Positions 1 to 8,581 of a stretch of DNA of 64,000 bases are shown in pieces. The translations under genes were made by a program, and so were the position numbers. This DNA comes from Arthrobacter sp. StoSoilA2 (GTDB lineage: Bacteria; Actinomycetota; Actinomycetes; Actinomycetales; Micrococcaceae). The notes beneath the pieces are model-generated. The model had not been told where the DNA came from, made no database searches, and was given only the letters and a program-made list of their open reading frames with translations. The stretch is taken from the NCBI RefSeq assembly GCF_019977195.1, contig NZ_AP024643.1:4464001-4528000 (forward strand), written 5' to 3'. How positions within the stretch are numbered: the first letter of the stretch is position 1; each line of letters begins with the position of its first letter.

Positions 1-137
1 ACAATGAGTGAACCGAAGGCCAGGAGCTGTTGAAGGGATGAACGGAACCGGGTTGCCAGGTCACGTACGGGCTTCTGTTCGGCGGGTCCGGGCTTTGTAC
101 CCTGGTTGCGGGACGCGGGGGTCTCTACAAGGCTCAT
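1..137 (-). CDS. Sugar ABC transporter permease, N-terminal part only
   Basis: The minus strand opens with ATG at 137, overlapping the stop of the upstream ATPase gene by an ATGA junction, and stays open to the window edge (45 codons seen). It begins MSLVETPASRN, a polar cytoplasmic leader, and turns hydrophobic (LLAFGSLIV) where the first membrane helix of an RbsC/XylH-type permease would start. Position directly after an RbsA-type ATPase in the same operon is the main support. The remainder lies outside the window, and no substrate-binding protein gene is visible here. Confidence 0.75.
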   Translation of the reverse strand, partial: MSLVETPASRNQGTKPGPAEQKPVRDLATRFRSSLQQLLAFGSLI

Positions 138-1666
138 GCTGTCATTGCTCCTGGTGTGGCGATGGCGCGGCGGGTGGCCAGCTCCATGATTTGTTCCTGG
201 GTGGCTTCAGCGTTGCTGAGGAAGCCTGTGATCCGGCCTTCGGCCATAACGGCGATCCGGTGGGACATGCGCAGGATCTCGGGAAGCTCCGAGGAGATCA
301 TGATGATCGATTTCCCACCGGCGGCCAGTTCGTTAAGGAGCCTGTAAATTTCCTCCTTGGCACCAACGTCGATTCCACGCGTGGGTTCATCAAAAATGAG
401 AATGTCGCAGTCCTTGACCAGCCACTTGGCGATCACGATCTTTTGCTGGTTGCCGCCGGAGAGATTGCGCGCCAGCTGGTTGATGGATGGCGTTTTGATC
501 CGTAGCTTCCTGCTGTATTCCTCAGCGGTCCTGCGCAACGCCGAATCCTTGATGAAACCACCCGGCGCGTTCGCCGCGAGTGAGGAGAGCATGATGTTTT
601 CCTTCACGTCCCGCTCAAGCATGAGGCCAAGATGCTTTCGGTCCTCGGACAGGTAGCCGATGCCCAGCTTCGCGGCAGCGGCAGGGTTCGGGATGGCCGC
701 ATCAACACCGCGTACCTGTAGCCGGGTGAACGTGGCACGATCGGCGCCCACCAGGGCCCGTGCCACCTCCGTCCGACCTGCGCCCATGAGCCCGGCGAAG
801 CCAAGGATTTCGCCGCGTCGCAGTTCGAATCCGACATCCCGCAGCAAGGCTCGCGTCGATAACCCCTCAACCGAAAGCACGACGTCGTTACGCACCTCGG
901 CGGGGACCGCCGTCGGGCGCTGTTCTCCCGAAATCCGACGCCCCACCATCAGGGAGATGACTTCCTTCATGGTGGTTTCCGCTGTATTGACGGTGTCCAC
1001 GTACTCGCCATCGCGGATGACGGTGATGCGCTGTGAGATCTGCTTGAGTTCGTCCATCCTGTGGGAGATGTAGATGACGCCTGTGGTGGGAGAGATGAAT
1101 CCACGGATGATCTGGTGCAGGGCGGCCACCTCGGCGTCATTCAGTGCTGCCGTTGGTTCGTCCATGATGATCACTTTGGAATCGTGGCTCAGTGCTTTCG
1201 CGATCTCCACCATCTGCTGCTTGGCGACCGTCAGCTGCCCCACTTTCTGACGGGGATTCAACTGCAGCCCGATCCTGTCCAGCAGTTCCCGGGCCTGATG
1301 GTTGAGGGCCCGTTCGTTCAGCACTCCGAAGCGCCGGGGTTCGCGGCCGATGAAGATGTTCTGGGCCACGGTGAGGTCCGGCATCAGGTTGAATTCCTGG
1401 TGGATGATGCTGATGCCCAGTTCCTGCGCGTGCTTGGGACTGTTGGGGACAAAGGCCGTTCCGTTCAGCTCGAAGGCGCCGCTGTCCGGTGTGTAGATGC
1501 CGGATAGAAGCTTCATCAGCGTGGACTTTCCGGCGCCGTTCTCACCCACGAGCGCAAGGACTTCACCATGGCGAAGCTCCAGCCCCATGTTGTTCAGGGC
1601 CCGGACTCCGGGGAAACTCTTGCTGACTCCATGAAGGGAGAGCAGCGGTGGTGCTTGCTGGGTCAT
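134..1666 (-). CDS. Sugar ABC transporter ATP-binding protein (RbsA/MglA/XylG type)
   Basis: This 510-residue protein carries two fused nucleotide-binding domains, the layout of carbohydrate-uptake-2 family ATPases that energise ribose, galactose or xylose uptake at the membrane. The N-terminal half has Walker A GENGAGKST near residue 41 and Walker B VIIMDEPTAAL. Its signature is degenerate (LTVAKQQ), as is usual in this family. The C-terminal half has a degenerate P-loop (GLMGAGRTE), a good signature LSGGNQQK and Walker B ILIFDEPTRGID. AAGGAAG lies before the ATG. The gene follows the fuconate-dehydratase-like gene by 42 bp and overlaps the permease start by 4 nt, so the three are probably one operon. 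The neighbouring enzymes suggest a deoxysugar or sugar-acid substrate (inference). Confidence 0.93.
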   Translation of the reverse strand: MTQQAPPLLSLHGVSKSFPGVRALNNMGLELRHGEVLALVGENGAGKSTLMKLLSGIYTPDSGAFELNGTAFVPNSPKHAQELGISIIHQEFNLMPDLTVAQNIFIGREPRRFGVLNERALNHQARELLDRIGLQLNPRQKVGQLTVAKQQMVEIAKALSHDSKVIIMDEPTAALNDAEVAALHQIIRGFISPTTGVIYISHRMDELKQISQRITVIRDGEYVDTVNTAETTMKEVISLMVGRRISGEQRPTAVPAEVRNDVVLSVEGLSTRALLRDVGFELRRGEILGFAGLMGAGRTEVARALVGADRATFTRLQVRGVDAAIPNPAAAAKLGIGYLSEDRKHLGLMLERDVKENIMLSSLAANAPGGFIKDSALRRTAEEYSRKLRIKTPSINQLARNLSGGNQQKIVIAKWLVKDCDILIFDEPTRGIDVGAKEEIYRLLNELAAGGKSIIMISSELPEILRMSHRIAVMAEGRITGFLSNAEATQEQIMELATRRAIATPGAMTA

Positions 1667-1708
1667 GCGATCACTTCCTTGTGAGCGTGCACGTGCTGTC
1701 GCGGTACG

Positions 1709-3007
1709 TTATCGGGCCCAGACGGGGCCGTCGGGGAAGGCGTATTCCGTCAGTGTTTCACGCACCATTTCGTTGCCCGCGCCAGGAGCCGACGGCGGCC
1801 AGTAGACGCCGCTTCGGACGTCCACGGGTGTGATGAAGTGCTGGTGCAGATGGTCCACGAACTCGATCATCCTGCCTTCTTTGGTACCAGAGACTGCAAC
1901 GAAGTCGAACATGGACAGGTGCTGAACGGCCTCGCACAGCCCCACGCCGCCGGCATGCGGACACACCCGGATCCCGAACTTGGCCGCGAGCAGCAGGATG
2001 GCAATGTTCTCGTTGACCCCGGCTACACGGGCCGCATCTATCTGCAGGACCTGGAGGGAGCCAGCCTGGAGCATCTGCTTGAACACCACCCGGTTCTGGA
2101 CGTGCTCGCCTGTTGCCACGGGGATGGGGGCAACCCCGCGGGCAATGGCCGCATGCCCCAGGACGTCATCGGGGCTGGTAGGTTCCTCGATCCAGGCGAT
2201 GTCATAGGGAGCCAGGTGGGCCATCCAATCGATGGCTTCCTGGACATCCCAGCGCTGGTTGGCGTCCACCGCGATCCTGGTGTCCGGACCCACCGCCGCC
2301 CGGGCAATCCCGACGCGCCGGATATCGTCCTCCAAGGAGGCACCCACCTTGAGCTTGATCTGCGCAAACCCATCGGCCACGGCTTCCTTGGCAAGGCGCG
2401 TAAGTTTCTCGTCGCTGTAACCCAGCCAACCCGGCGTCGTGGTGTAGGCGGGGTAGCCTTCAGCGCGGAGGGCTGCTTTGCGTAGCTCCTTTCCCGGCTC
2501 CGCCATCCGGAGGATCGCCAGCGCTTCATCCGGCGTGAGGGCGTCGGAGAGGTATCTGAAGTCCACCAATGCCACGAGTTCCTCGGGACTCATGTCTGCC
2601 AGCAGTTCCCAGAGCGGCAAGCCTGCCCGCTTGGCCTTCAGATCCCAGAGAGCGTTGACCACCGCACCTATGGCCATATGTATGACGCCCTTCTCCGGTC
2701 CAAGCCAGCGGAGCTGGGAATCGTGGGCCATCAGCTTCCAGGTGGCACCCATGTCGCCCAGGAGGTCCTCCACGTTACGGCCCAGAATGTGCTCCCGGAG
2801 GGCGTCGAGGGCTGCCGTCTCAACCTCGTTTCCGCGCCCGATCGTGAACACGAAGCCGTGGCCTTCATGACCGTCACCGGCATCAGTGCGAATGATCAGG
2901 TACGCGGCTGAATAGTCGGGGTCCGGGTTCATGGCATCGGAGCCATCGAGGTCCTGTGAGGTGGGAAAGCGGATATCGAAAGTGTCCACTGCGGTGACGA
3001 CGCTCAT
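1709..3007 (-). CDS. Enolase-superfamily dehydratase, probable L-fuconate dehydratase
   Basis: This 432-residue member of the mandelate racemase branch would remove water from a sugar acid to give a 2-keto-3-deoxy acid. Visible landmarks are the KLKVG catalytic lysine motif (about residue 220), the metal ligands in DANQRWD, IEEPTSP and ATGEH, and the catalytic histidine in CPHAGGVGLCE. The length, the long N-terminal stretch and the C-terminal FPDGPVW match FucD-type L-fuconate dehydratases better than other branches. AAGGAG precedes the ATG. It is divergent from an FAH-family hydrolase and an SDR, the other enzymes expected in the non-phosphorylating L-fucose route. Another acid sugar such as L-galactonate or D-arabinonate remains possible. 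Confidence 0.85.
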   Translation of the reverse strand: MSVVTAVDTFDIRFPTSQDLDGSDAMNPDPDYSAAYLIIRTDAGDGHEGHGFVFTIGRGNEVETAALDALREHILGRNVEDLLGDMGATWKLMAHDSQLRWLGPEKGVIHMAIGAVVNALWDLKAKRAGLPLWELLADMSPEELVALVDFRYLSDALTPDEALAILRMAEPGKELRKAALRAEGYPAYTTTPGWLGYSDEKLTRLAKEAVADGFAQIKLKVGASLEDDIRRVGIARAAVGPDTRIAVDANQRWDVQEAIDWMAHLAPYDIAWIEEPTSPDDVLGHAAIARGVAPIPVATGEHVQNRVVFKQMLQAGSLQVLQIDAARVAGVNENIAILLLAAKFGIRVCPHAGGVGLCEAVQHLSMFDFVAVSGTKEGRMIEFVDHLHQHFITPVDVRSGVYWPPSAPGAGNEMVRETLTEYAFPDGPVWAR

Positions 3008-3052
3008 TGCGCTCCTTGCTTGGCAGCTGGCGGTTGATCTAGGTAGAGCTAA

Positions 3053-3127
3053 ACATCCGATGTCTACCTTGTCAATGGGTCACATTTCCGTATTATGTAG
3101 TGAAACAGCACACTAGAGCTCGGATGT
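3053..3127 (+). promoter_or_regulatory. Sigma-70-type promoter flanked by inverted operator half-sites
   Basis: TTGTCA at 3069-3074 and TATTAT at 3091-3096 are separated by 16 nt and point toward the FAH/SDR genes. They lie inside a larger inverted pair, ACATCCGA at 3053-3060 and TCGGATGT at 3120-3127, each next to AGAGCT. This is what a repressor site controlling the divergent deoxysugar genes could look like. The regulator is not encoded in the visible part, and the assignment is from pattern only. Confidence 0.5.
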
Positions 3128-3152
3128 TAGTCCCAAACGCACGGAGGAAGCC

Positions 3153-4061
3153 ATGACCTTGAAATTCGCCAGGCTGGGTACGGCCGGAAACGAACAACCG
3201 GCCGTCATCGCCCAGGACGCCGACGGCACAGAGAAGTACTTCGATCTCTCGACGCTGACCAACGACATCGACGGCGTTTTCCTCGCCTCCGACGGTTTCA
3301 CCCGGACCCGCGCAGCCCTCCAATCGGGGGAACTTGCGGAAATTTCCGTCGAGGGCATGCGCATCGGCGCTCCCATTGCCCGGCCCGGCTCGGTGATTGC
3401 CATCGGCCTGAATTACACCGCGCACGCCGCCGAATCCGGGGCCACGCCGCCCGAGGTACCAGTGGTTTTCCTCAAGCCGTCCAACACCATCAGCGGACCT
3501 TTCGACGCAGCGCCCATCCCGCCGTCGTCGGAAAAGTACGACTGGGAAGTGGAATTGGCAATCGTGATCGGCAAGGAAGCGTCCTACCTTTCCTCCCTGG
3601 ACGAGGCCGAAGCATGCATCGTCGGCTACGCAGTGGCCAACGACCTGTCCGAGCGCGACTACCAGATTCCCGGAGCCGCCGGACAATGGACCAAGGGCAA
3701 GTCACTCCCCGCCTCCACTCCCTTGGGCCCGTGGCTTGTACCCGCCGCTGACGTTGATGCCAACAACCTCCGGCTGAGGACCCTGGTCAACGGCGAAGCC
3801 CGCCAGGACTCGAACACCTCGGACATGATTTTCGATCCCGCCACGATTGTCCACCACCTCAGCCAGTACATGGTTCTGGAGCCAGGTGATGTCATCATCA
3901 CCGGCACACCCGAAGGTGTGGCCCTCTCCGGTAGGTTCCCGTACATCCAGCCCGGCGACGTCGTGGAACTGGAGATCGACGGCTTGGGCCGGCAGCGCCA
4001 GGAATACTACCGCGCGCAGGCCGGCACCGTTTCCGCCGTCCCTGCCCACATCAGCGCCTGA
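3153..4061 (+). CDS. Fumarylacetoacetate hydrolase family protein (2,4-diketo-3-deoxy acid hydrolase candidate)
   Basis: This 302-residue protein has the FAH fold that hydrolyses C-C bonds in 1,3-diketo acids. The metal-ligand motif YDWEVELAIVIGKEA, the following VANDLSERDYQ and the loop QWTKGKS...PLGPWL are visible, together with the C-terminal GDVIITGTPEGV. GGAGGAAG precedes the ATG. It overlaps the SDR gene by one base (TGATG). In bacteria that oxidise L-fucose without phosphorylation, an FAH-family enzyme splits 2,4-diketo-3-deoxy-L-fuconate to pyruvate and lactate; the divergent fuconate-dehydratase-like gene makes that role the best guess here. Confidence 0.88.
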   Translation: MTLKFARLGTAGNEQPAVIAQDADGTEKYFDLSTLTNDIDGVFLASDGFTRTRAALQSGELAEISVEGMRIGAPIARPGSVIAIGLNYTAHAAESGATPPEVPVVFLKPSNTISGPFDAAPIPPSSEKYDWEVELAIVIGKEASYLSSLDEAEACIVGYAVANDLSERDYQIPGAAGQWTKGKSLPASTPLGPWLVPAADVDANNLRLRTLVNGEARQDSNTSDMIFDPATIVHHLSQYMVLEPGDVIITGTPEGVALSGRFPYIQPGDVVELEIDGLGRQRQEYYRAQAGTVSAVPAHISA

Positions 4062-4822
4062 TGGCAACCCCTATGGGCCAGGAATTCGAAGGCCTGGCAG
4101 CACTCGTAACCGGCGGGGCCTCCGGGATTGGTGCTGCCATCGCCCACCGGCTCTCCGCCGGTGGCGCGCAGGTCGCCGTCCTGGACCTGGCACCTGAAAC
4201 CAGCCCGCACTTCGGCGTGGAATGCAACGTGGCCGATGACGCCTCGGTGCGTTCCGCCGTCGAGACCGTTGCCAGGCAGTTCGGCCGCCTGGACATCGTG
4301 GTCAACAACGCCGGTATAGGCGCCCAAGGTGACATCGCCGCAAACGACGACGACGAGTGGCTCCGGGTCCTGAACATCAACGTCGTGGGAATTGCGCGCG
4401 TCAGCAGAGCGGCGCTGCCCTACCTGCGTGAGTCGCCGTCCGCGGCCATCGTGAACACGTGCTCGATTGCCGCGACCGCCGGGCTGCCCCAGCGGGCGCT
4501 GTACTCGGCGTCGAAGGGTGCGGTGCTGTCCTTGACGCTGGCCATGGCTGCCGACCACGTCCGCGAGGGCATCCGCGTGAACTGCGTCAACCCAGGCACC
4601 GTGGACACTCCTTGGGTGGGCCGCCTCCTGGATTCCGCCGCTGACCCTGCAGCTGAGCGCGCCGCGCTCAATGCCCGTCAACCTCATGGCCGGATGGTGG
4701 ACCCTGCCGAGGTTGCAGGCGCGGTCGCCTACCTCGCGAGCCCGCTGTCCGGTTCGACGTCGGGAACCTCCCTGGCCGTCGACGGCGGCATGCAGGGTTT
4801 GCGGCTAAGGCCGGTTCAGTAG
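4061..4822 (+). CDS. SDR-family NAD(P)-dependent dehydrogenase of the deoxysugar cluster
   Basis: This 253-residue classical short-chain dehydrogenase has the dinucleotide motif TGGASGIG near residue 15, NNAGIG at about 85, a catalytic serine in NTCSIA and the YxxxK pair in YSASKGA. The C-terminus ends in the usual LAVDGGM region. It is translationally coupled to the FAH gene (one-base overlap). In this setting it could be L-fucose 1-dehydrogenase or 2-keto-3-deoxy-L-fuconate 4-dehydrogenase; sequence alone does not decide. The last 135 bp of the gene recur almost perfectly at 9153-9287 (see repeats). Confidence 0.9.
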   Translation: MATPMGQEFEGLAALVTGGASGIGAAIAHRLSAGGAQVAVLDLAPETSPHFGVECNVADDASVRSAVETVARQFGRLDIVVNNAGIGAQGDIAANDDDEWLRVLNINVVGIARVSRAALPYLRESPSAAIVNTCSIAATAGLPQRALYSASKGAVLSLTLAMAADHVREGIRVNCVNPGTVDTPWVGRLLDSAADPAAERAALNARQPHGRMVDPAEVAGAVAYLASPLSGSTSGTSLAVDGGMQGLRLRPVQ

Positions 4823-4825
4823 GGG
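4688..4825 (+). repeat. 138-bp direct repeat, left copy (3' end of SDR gene)
   Basis: Bases 4688-4825 match 9153-9290 at 137 of 138 positions, the single difference being GCGAGC versus GCAAGC. The left copy is the genuine end of the SDR reading frame including its stop codon. The near identity implies a recent duplication, and the two copies bracket the sigma-factor/protease segment. Confidence 0.93.
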
Positions 4826-5554
4826 GTGCGTTGGTTGGGGATGGCTCCTGAGTTGGCTCACGGGCTCAGGTCTCGCGGACCGGCAGGCCGCTGAGCTGCG
4901 GTGTTGTGTCAAAAGAGAGATGGACAGTGGGACTTCGAACCTTCCGAGGCAGGCGCCGGAACCCCTGGCCTCGAAGCTGGCTGTGCCGACTGCTAGCCGT
5001 CCAGCCGATCCGGCGTGGTTATCCTGTCGTGCCCCTCGTCCATACTTGACGTTGGATGCCGAGTGACAATGGGGCGCTGGTTATCGTACCGATGAGAGCA
5101 AAGCTTACTACCACTTGCGCGGCTTCCTGTGTCGCCTACGGGGTACCCATCGGTTGTCGCTTGTTGTGGCATTTCGGTTTGTGCCAGGCACGGGTGAGCG
5201 TAGCGAGCGACGCCCTGTCTGCTCGGTCTGCTGGCAGATGCCCGGCGACTGACGGGCTGGAACAGCTGGGCAGCGACCGAAGGGTCTGCGGCCGATTCCA
5301 TCCCACTGCACTGCAACCACCAGTTCCGTTGCCCTTGCGAAACTCGTCCAAACCCTCCCCGGTCCGCCTGCGCTCCCACGCGGTTCCCACTAAGAACCCA
5401 AGTGGGACGGTTCTTCACTGCACCTTGTCAAAGTGCTTGAGTAAGGCCGCGTCCCAGATGAGATGACGAGGCACGGATAGTCTGTGGTCGAGGTCCAAGG
5501 GAGGAAGAAGGGCCGCTGCGTGAACTCTTTTGTGGCCAGCGGTCAATACATAGT
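4826..5554. other. Intergenic stretch upstream of the ECF sigma gene
   Basis: No convincing gene is seen in these 729 bases; the open frames have no recognisable motifs and overlap on both strands. A 55-bp piece at 4849-4903 is repeated at 8879-8933 with about six mismatches, so both ends of the inserted segment carry related debris. Just before the sigma gene, GAAC at 5522-5525 and GTC at 5542-5544 are 16 nt apart, which could be an ECF-type autoregulated promoter (weak inference). Confidence 0.4.
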
Positions 5555-6151
5555 GTGAGCACAGACAGCGAAATCATCAGGCGGTCCCGGGACAGCCCCG
5601 CAGTTTTCGGGGAGCTGTACGATCGGCATGCCTCAGCCATTTACAGGTATGCGGCCAGAAGGGCAGGGGAATTCGCCGCGGACGACGTTACCTCGGAAAC
5701 CTTCCTGGTCGCTTGGGAGCATCTGGAAAGATACGACACGAGCCGGGACGATGCCCGGCCATGGTTGTTCGGCATCGCTACCAACTTGCTTCGACAGCAT
5801 CACCGGGCCGAAGCCAGCGTCCTCAGAACAGCCGCGAAAACGGCTTCAAGTGAGGCCATAGCCGATGACTCCGACCGGATCGCTGCTGAGGTCGACGCCA
5901 AGGTAGCCACCGGGAGAATTGCTCAAGCCCTCCGGGATATGGCTGCGATCGACCGGGAAACGTTGTTGCTCTACGCATGGGCTGATCTGACTTACGAAGG
6001 CATTGCCCAGGCCATGGGCGTTCCGGTCGGGACGGTTCGCTCCCGCTTGAACCGTGCGCGGCAAACACTTCAAGCCCAGCTCAACCTTGAAAGACCTACC
6101 GAAACGGAGAACCACCATGGACGACCTTCAGCTGCTCCGCGAGATGCGTAG
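5555..6151 (+). CDS. ECF-subfamily RNA polymerase sigma factor
   Basis: This 198-residue protein has the two domains of a group IV sigma factor. Region 2 runs over residues 15-80, with YDRHASAIYRYAARR, DDVTSETFLVAWEHL and RPWLFGIATNLLR. Region 4 lies near 140-175, with LTYEGIAQAMGVPVGTVRSR as the DNA-recognition helix-turn-helix. The start is GTG at 5555. The 3' end overlaps the next gene by 35 bp. That gene encodes a CU044_5270-type membrane protein, the common partner of this class of sigma factor, so the pair probably forms a sigma/partner unit. A possible GAAC-N16-GTC promoter lies a few bases upstream. Confidence 0.93.
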   Translation: MSTDSEIIRRSRDSPAVFGELYDRHASAIYRYAARRAGEFAADDVTSETFLVAWEHLERYDTSRDDARPWLFGIATNLLRQHHRAEASVLRTAAKTASSEAIADDSDRIAAEVDAKVATGRIAQALRDMAAIDRETLLLYAWADLTYEGIAQAMGVPVGTVRSRLNRARQTLQAQLNLERPTETENHHGRPSAAPRDA

Positions 6152-7169
6152 CGATGTCGGCTCAGCACCACCTGCTACGTTGGCCCGGGGCAGGGAAAAA
6201 GTCATGGCCAAAGTGCAAGCGTCCGTCAGCTCAGCGTCTCAGCGGAAACCCACCGTTTCGCCTATTCGGTTCCGGCGACGTGCCCTTTTCGCTTCTGCCG
6301 CTGCCGCGCTGTTGGTCGGCGGTATCGTCATTGCCGATGTCGTCAGACCTGGAGGTCCGGGAACCACGGCAGAGGCGGCCGAGGTGCTGAACAACGCCGC
6401 TGCTGCAACCATTCAAACGTCCGACCCTGTGGTGGGACCCGGCCAGTATCTGAAGATCGCAACGAGGTCGGTCTTTGGAACGGGGGGGCAGGCTGCCAAT
6501 GTAAGCGACGTGAGATGGGAAGAGACCACAAACAGTCAGATGTACGTGCCAGCCGACAGGGCAGATGTATGGGTCTGGAACCGGGAACCTCGCCTGATTT
6601 TGGACTCGCCGAGCGAGGAAGCCAAGGCTCTGCCAGACGAGGTCCGTGAGGCTCAGGAAGCCGAGTGGGATGGGCAGCCTGAGTTCGTCGGGATTCTGCG
6701 TTCCCCGGGAGGTGTCTTCTATGGGAGTGAGCCGACCGTCATCGTTGGTACGCCGTTAAGGGAGGCCGCGAGTCTGCCTAGGGATCCACGGGCTCTCCTG
6801 GATTTGATCTACGAACGCATCAAGGGCGCCGGGAAGTCTCCCGACGGTGAGGCTTTCACGGCAATCGCGGACGGCCTGCGGACAGGAGTCGTTCCGGCTG
6901 ACCTGCGCGCTGCGCTGTACAAGGCAGCTGCTCTAATTCCCGGCGTTACGGTGACTGACAGGCACGCAATGATCGACGACCGCACAGGCATCGCCATCGG
7001 TATCGCATCATCTGACGGAGTGACGGGAGCGAACATCGTTATCGATCCTGCCTCGGGTCTGGTCATCGGGGTACAGTCCGTGTTGCTCAAGGACTATCCC
7101 GGATATCCCGCGGGGACCGTCACGACTTGGACCTCGCTGAGGACCTCAGTGGTGGACTTCGCTCCCTAA
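6117..7169 (+). CDS. CU044_5270-like membrane protein, sigma-factor partner
   Basis: The ATG at 6117, preceded by ACGGAGA, gives 350 residues; longer in-frame starts would lie deeper inside the sigma gene. The N-terminus (MDDLQLLREMRSDVG...) is cytoplasmic and acidic. One transmembrane helix follows at about residues 57-75 (LFASAAAALLVGGIVIADVV), and then a large extracytoplasmic domain. This is the architecture of actinobacterial CU044_5270 proteins found directly after ECF sigma genes. Whether it works as an anti-sigma factor has not been settled for the family; no zinc-binding HxxxCxxC motif is visible. Confidence 0.75.
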   Translation: MDDLQLLREMRSDVGSAPPATLARGREKVMAKVQASVSSASQRKPTVSPIRFRRRALFASAAAALLVGGIVIADVVRPGGPGTTAEAAEVLNNAAAATIQTSDPVVGPGQYLKIATRSVFGTGGQAANVSDVRWEETTNSQMYVPADRADVWVWNREPRLILDSPSEEAKALPDEVREAQEAEWDGQPEFVGILRSPGGVFYGSEPTVIVGTPLREAASLPRDPRALLDLIYERIKGAGKSPDGEAFTAIADGLRTGVVPADLRAALYKAAALIPGVTVTDRHAMIDDRTGIAIGIASSDGVTGANIVIDPASGLVIGVQSVLLKDYPGYPAGTVTTWTSLRTSVVDFAP

Positions 7170-7205
7170 GCTGTCGCCCCAGAGAGATTTGCCCCACATC
7201 ACGGC

Positions 7206-7270
7206 GGGGCGGTCGCCGTTGGGGGATGACCGCCCCAAGTGGACGGACTGAGCCCGAACGGTCCGTCCAC
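7206..7270 (+). terminator. Two tandem hairpins after the sigma-partner gene
   Basis: GGGGCGGTC (7206-7214) pairs with GACCGCCCC (7228-7236), and GTGGACGGAC (7239-7248) pairs with GTCCGTCCAC (7261-7270). Both stems are perfect and lie 37-100 bp beyond the stop codon. No long T-run follows, so they may act as a terminator or as a 3' stabilising structure. The remaining bases to 7774 hold nothing else recognisable. Confidence 0.55.
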
Positions 7271-7774
7271 CGGCCCTGCATGCCTACCTCGCGATGATGG
7301 TTCTCCTCACCGCTGGGATGAACCCCAGGGACGCTAAACCCCTTTAATCTGGCATAGATTTTGAGATTCGGAAATCTTTGACCGAAGGAGTGCTGGAGAG
7401 TATCCGGAAAGTGATTCTCGTTTGTCACGCCCTATGAACTTGTTTTGCGATTCGACAGCAACAGGACGCCGAACGTCGCGAGGCACGTTCAGCAGAACAT
7501 CATTTCGTTAGAGGAAGAATCGTCGGCTTCACTTAGCCAGCCAATTCCCGCCCACGCGAAGCAGTATTGAGCAGTTTCCCATTGCTGCGGCGTCCTAGGC
7601 GAGTTCACCGGCAGAAACAGCGAGCCCGTTACTCCCGCTTTCCGCCCTTGTATTTTCCTTACGACGGCGGCTCCAGATCGCAAAAGGCGTGGCGAAGCCA
7701 GATTGTCTGAGGAACAGGTTAGAGTCTGCTCCAGTCGGCGTGGTCGACAACCAAATCTCAATTATGGGGGCAAT

Positions 7775-8581
7775 ATGCGGAAGTTAATCAAGGGCGGGAT
7801 CTCTGGGATCTCGGCCCTGATTGCGGCACTTTTTGTCGTTGTGATCGGCGTGCAGCCGGCTCACGCAGGGTGGTACAACTATTTGGCTGGTCACCCGATG
7901 TACAAAGGCACTTCGCCTTGGTGTACCGGCAGTTATGTCATTAACGGCACGAGCGGGACTTTTATCCTGACGGCTGGCCATTGCTTTTCTGTGGGCGAAC
8001 GGGTGTCCGGCACGGGCGCCCAGTTCGGCACGCTGGAGTACCGAAAGAACAACGGCACTGACGGTGACTCCGGGCTCGTTCGACCCGACGCCGGCGTCGA
8101 CGTGTACCAGACCATTGTTGATCCGAAGACAGGGAATGCTCCTGGCAGCGGACATGTAACGGGAAAGATGCCCAGTGCTGATCAGACTCTCGGCACTGCG
8201 GTCGGCAAGATGGGCAATACAACAGGCTGGACTGAAGGAACGATCCAATACCGCTTTTTGGATTGGAACGGAGTTTACGTCTACTGCGCCAACTATGCCC
8301 GAGCCGGAGGTGATTCCGGCGGTCCCGTTTGGCGACAGGACAGCCAAGGTCTGCGAGCTGTTGGCATGCACGTCGGGGCCCTTAACTACAACGGTTCCGT
8401 TCTCGGTTGCTACATCCCCATAGACACTCTTTTGAGTCAGTGGGGAGCGAGCATGAACTTCTGGCCAGCGTACGCAGCTCGTGGGACAGTTTCAGAGGAA
8501 GAATTGATGCCTCCAAGCCCGAGCAACGAGCTCCCGCCCGTACTCACAGCCGCCGATGGTGTGCAGCTGATCCTGGACTAG
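7775..8581 (+). CDS. Secreted trypsin-like serine protease (S1 family)
   Basis: The ATG at 7775 (MRKLIKGG) is chosen because it begins a clean signal peptide ending in QPAHA and has a purine-rich GGGGG in front; this gives 268 residues. The mature part carries the S1 landmarks: histidine in LTAGHCF, a likely catalytic aspartate in GTDGDSGLV, and the nucleophile in GGDSGGPVW. Four cysteines (PWCTGS, GHC, VYCAN, LGCYI) fit two disulfides as in Streptomyces-type chymotrypsin-fold proteases. There is no pro-region of the alpha-lytic type. The C-terminal 50 residues are proline/serine-rich and unlike the family core. It lies inside the repeat-flanked segment. Confidence 0.88.
   Translation: MRKLIKGGISGISALIAALFVVVIGVQPAHAGWYNYLAGHPMYKGTSPWCTGSYVINGTSGTFILTAGHCFSVGERVSGTGAQFGTLEYRKNNGTDGDSGLVRPDAGVDVYQTIVDPKTGNAPGSGHVTGKMPSADQTLGTAVGKMGNTTGWTEGTIQYRFLDWNGVYVYCANYARAGGDSGGPVWRQDSQGLRAVGMHVGALNYNGSVLGCYIPIDTLLSQWGASMNFWPAYAARGTVSEEELMPPSPSNELPPVLTAADGVQLILD

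Noticed and set aside
4950..5010. tRNA-like GACTTCGAACC segment
   Set aside because: No acceptor stem, anticodon arm or consistent cloverleaf can be drawn on either strand.
4993..5466. Open frames of about 140 residues on both strands
   Set aside because: No motifs, no ribosome site, overlapping each other, and unlike any family I recognise; probably chance frames in GC-rich DNA.
7489..7761. Minus-strand frame between the sigma-partner and the protease
   Set aside because: Biased composition, no start signal and no family resemblance.
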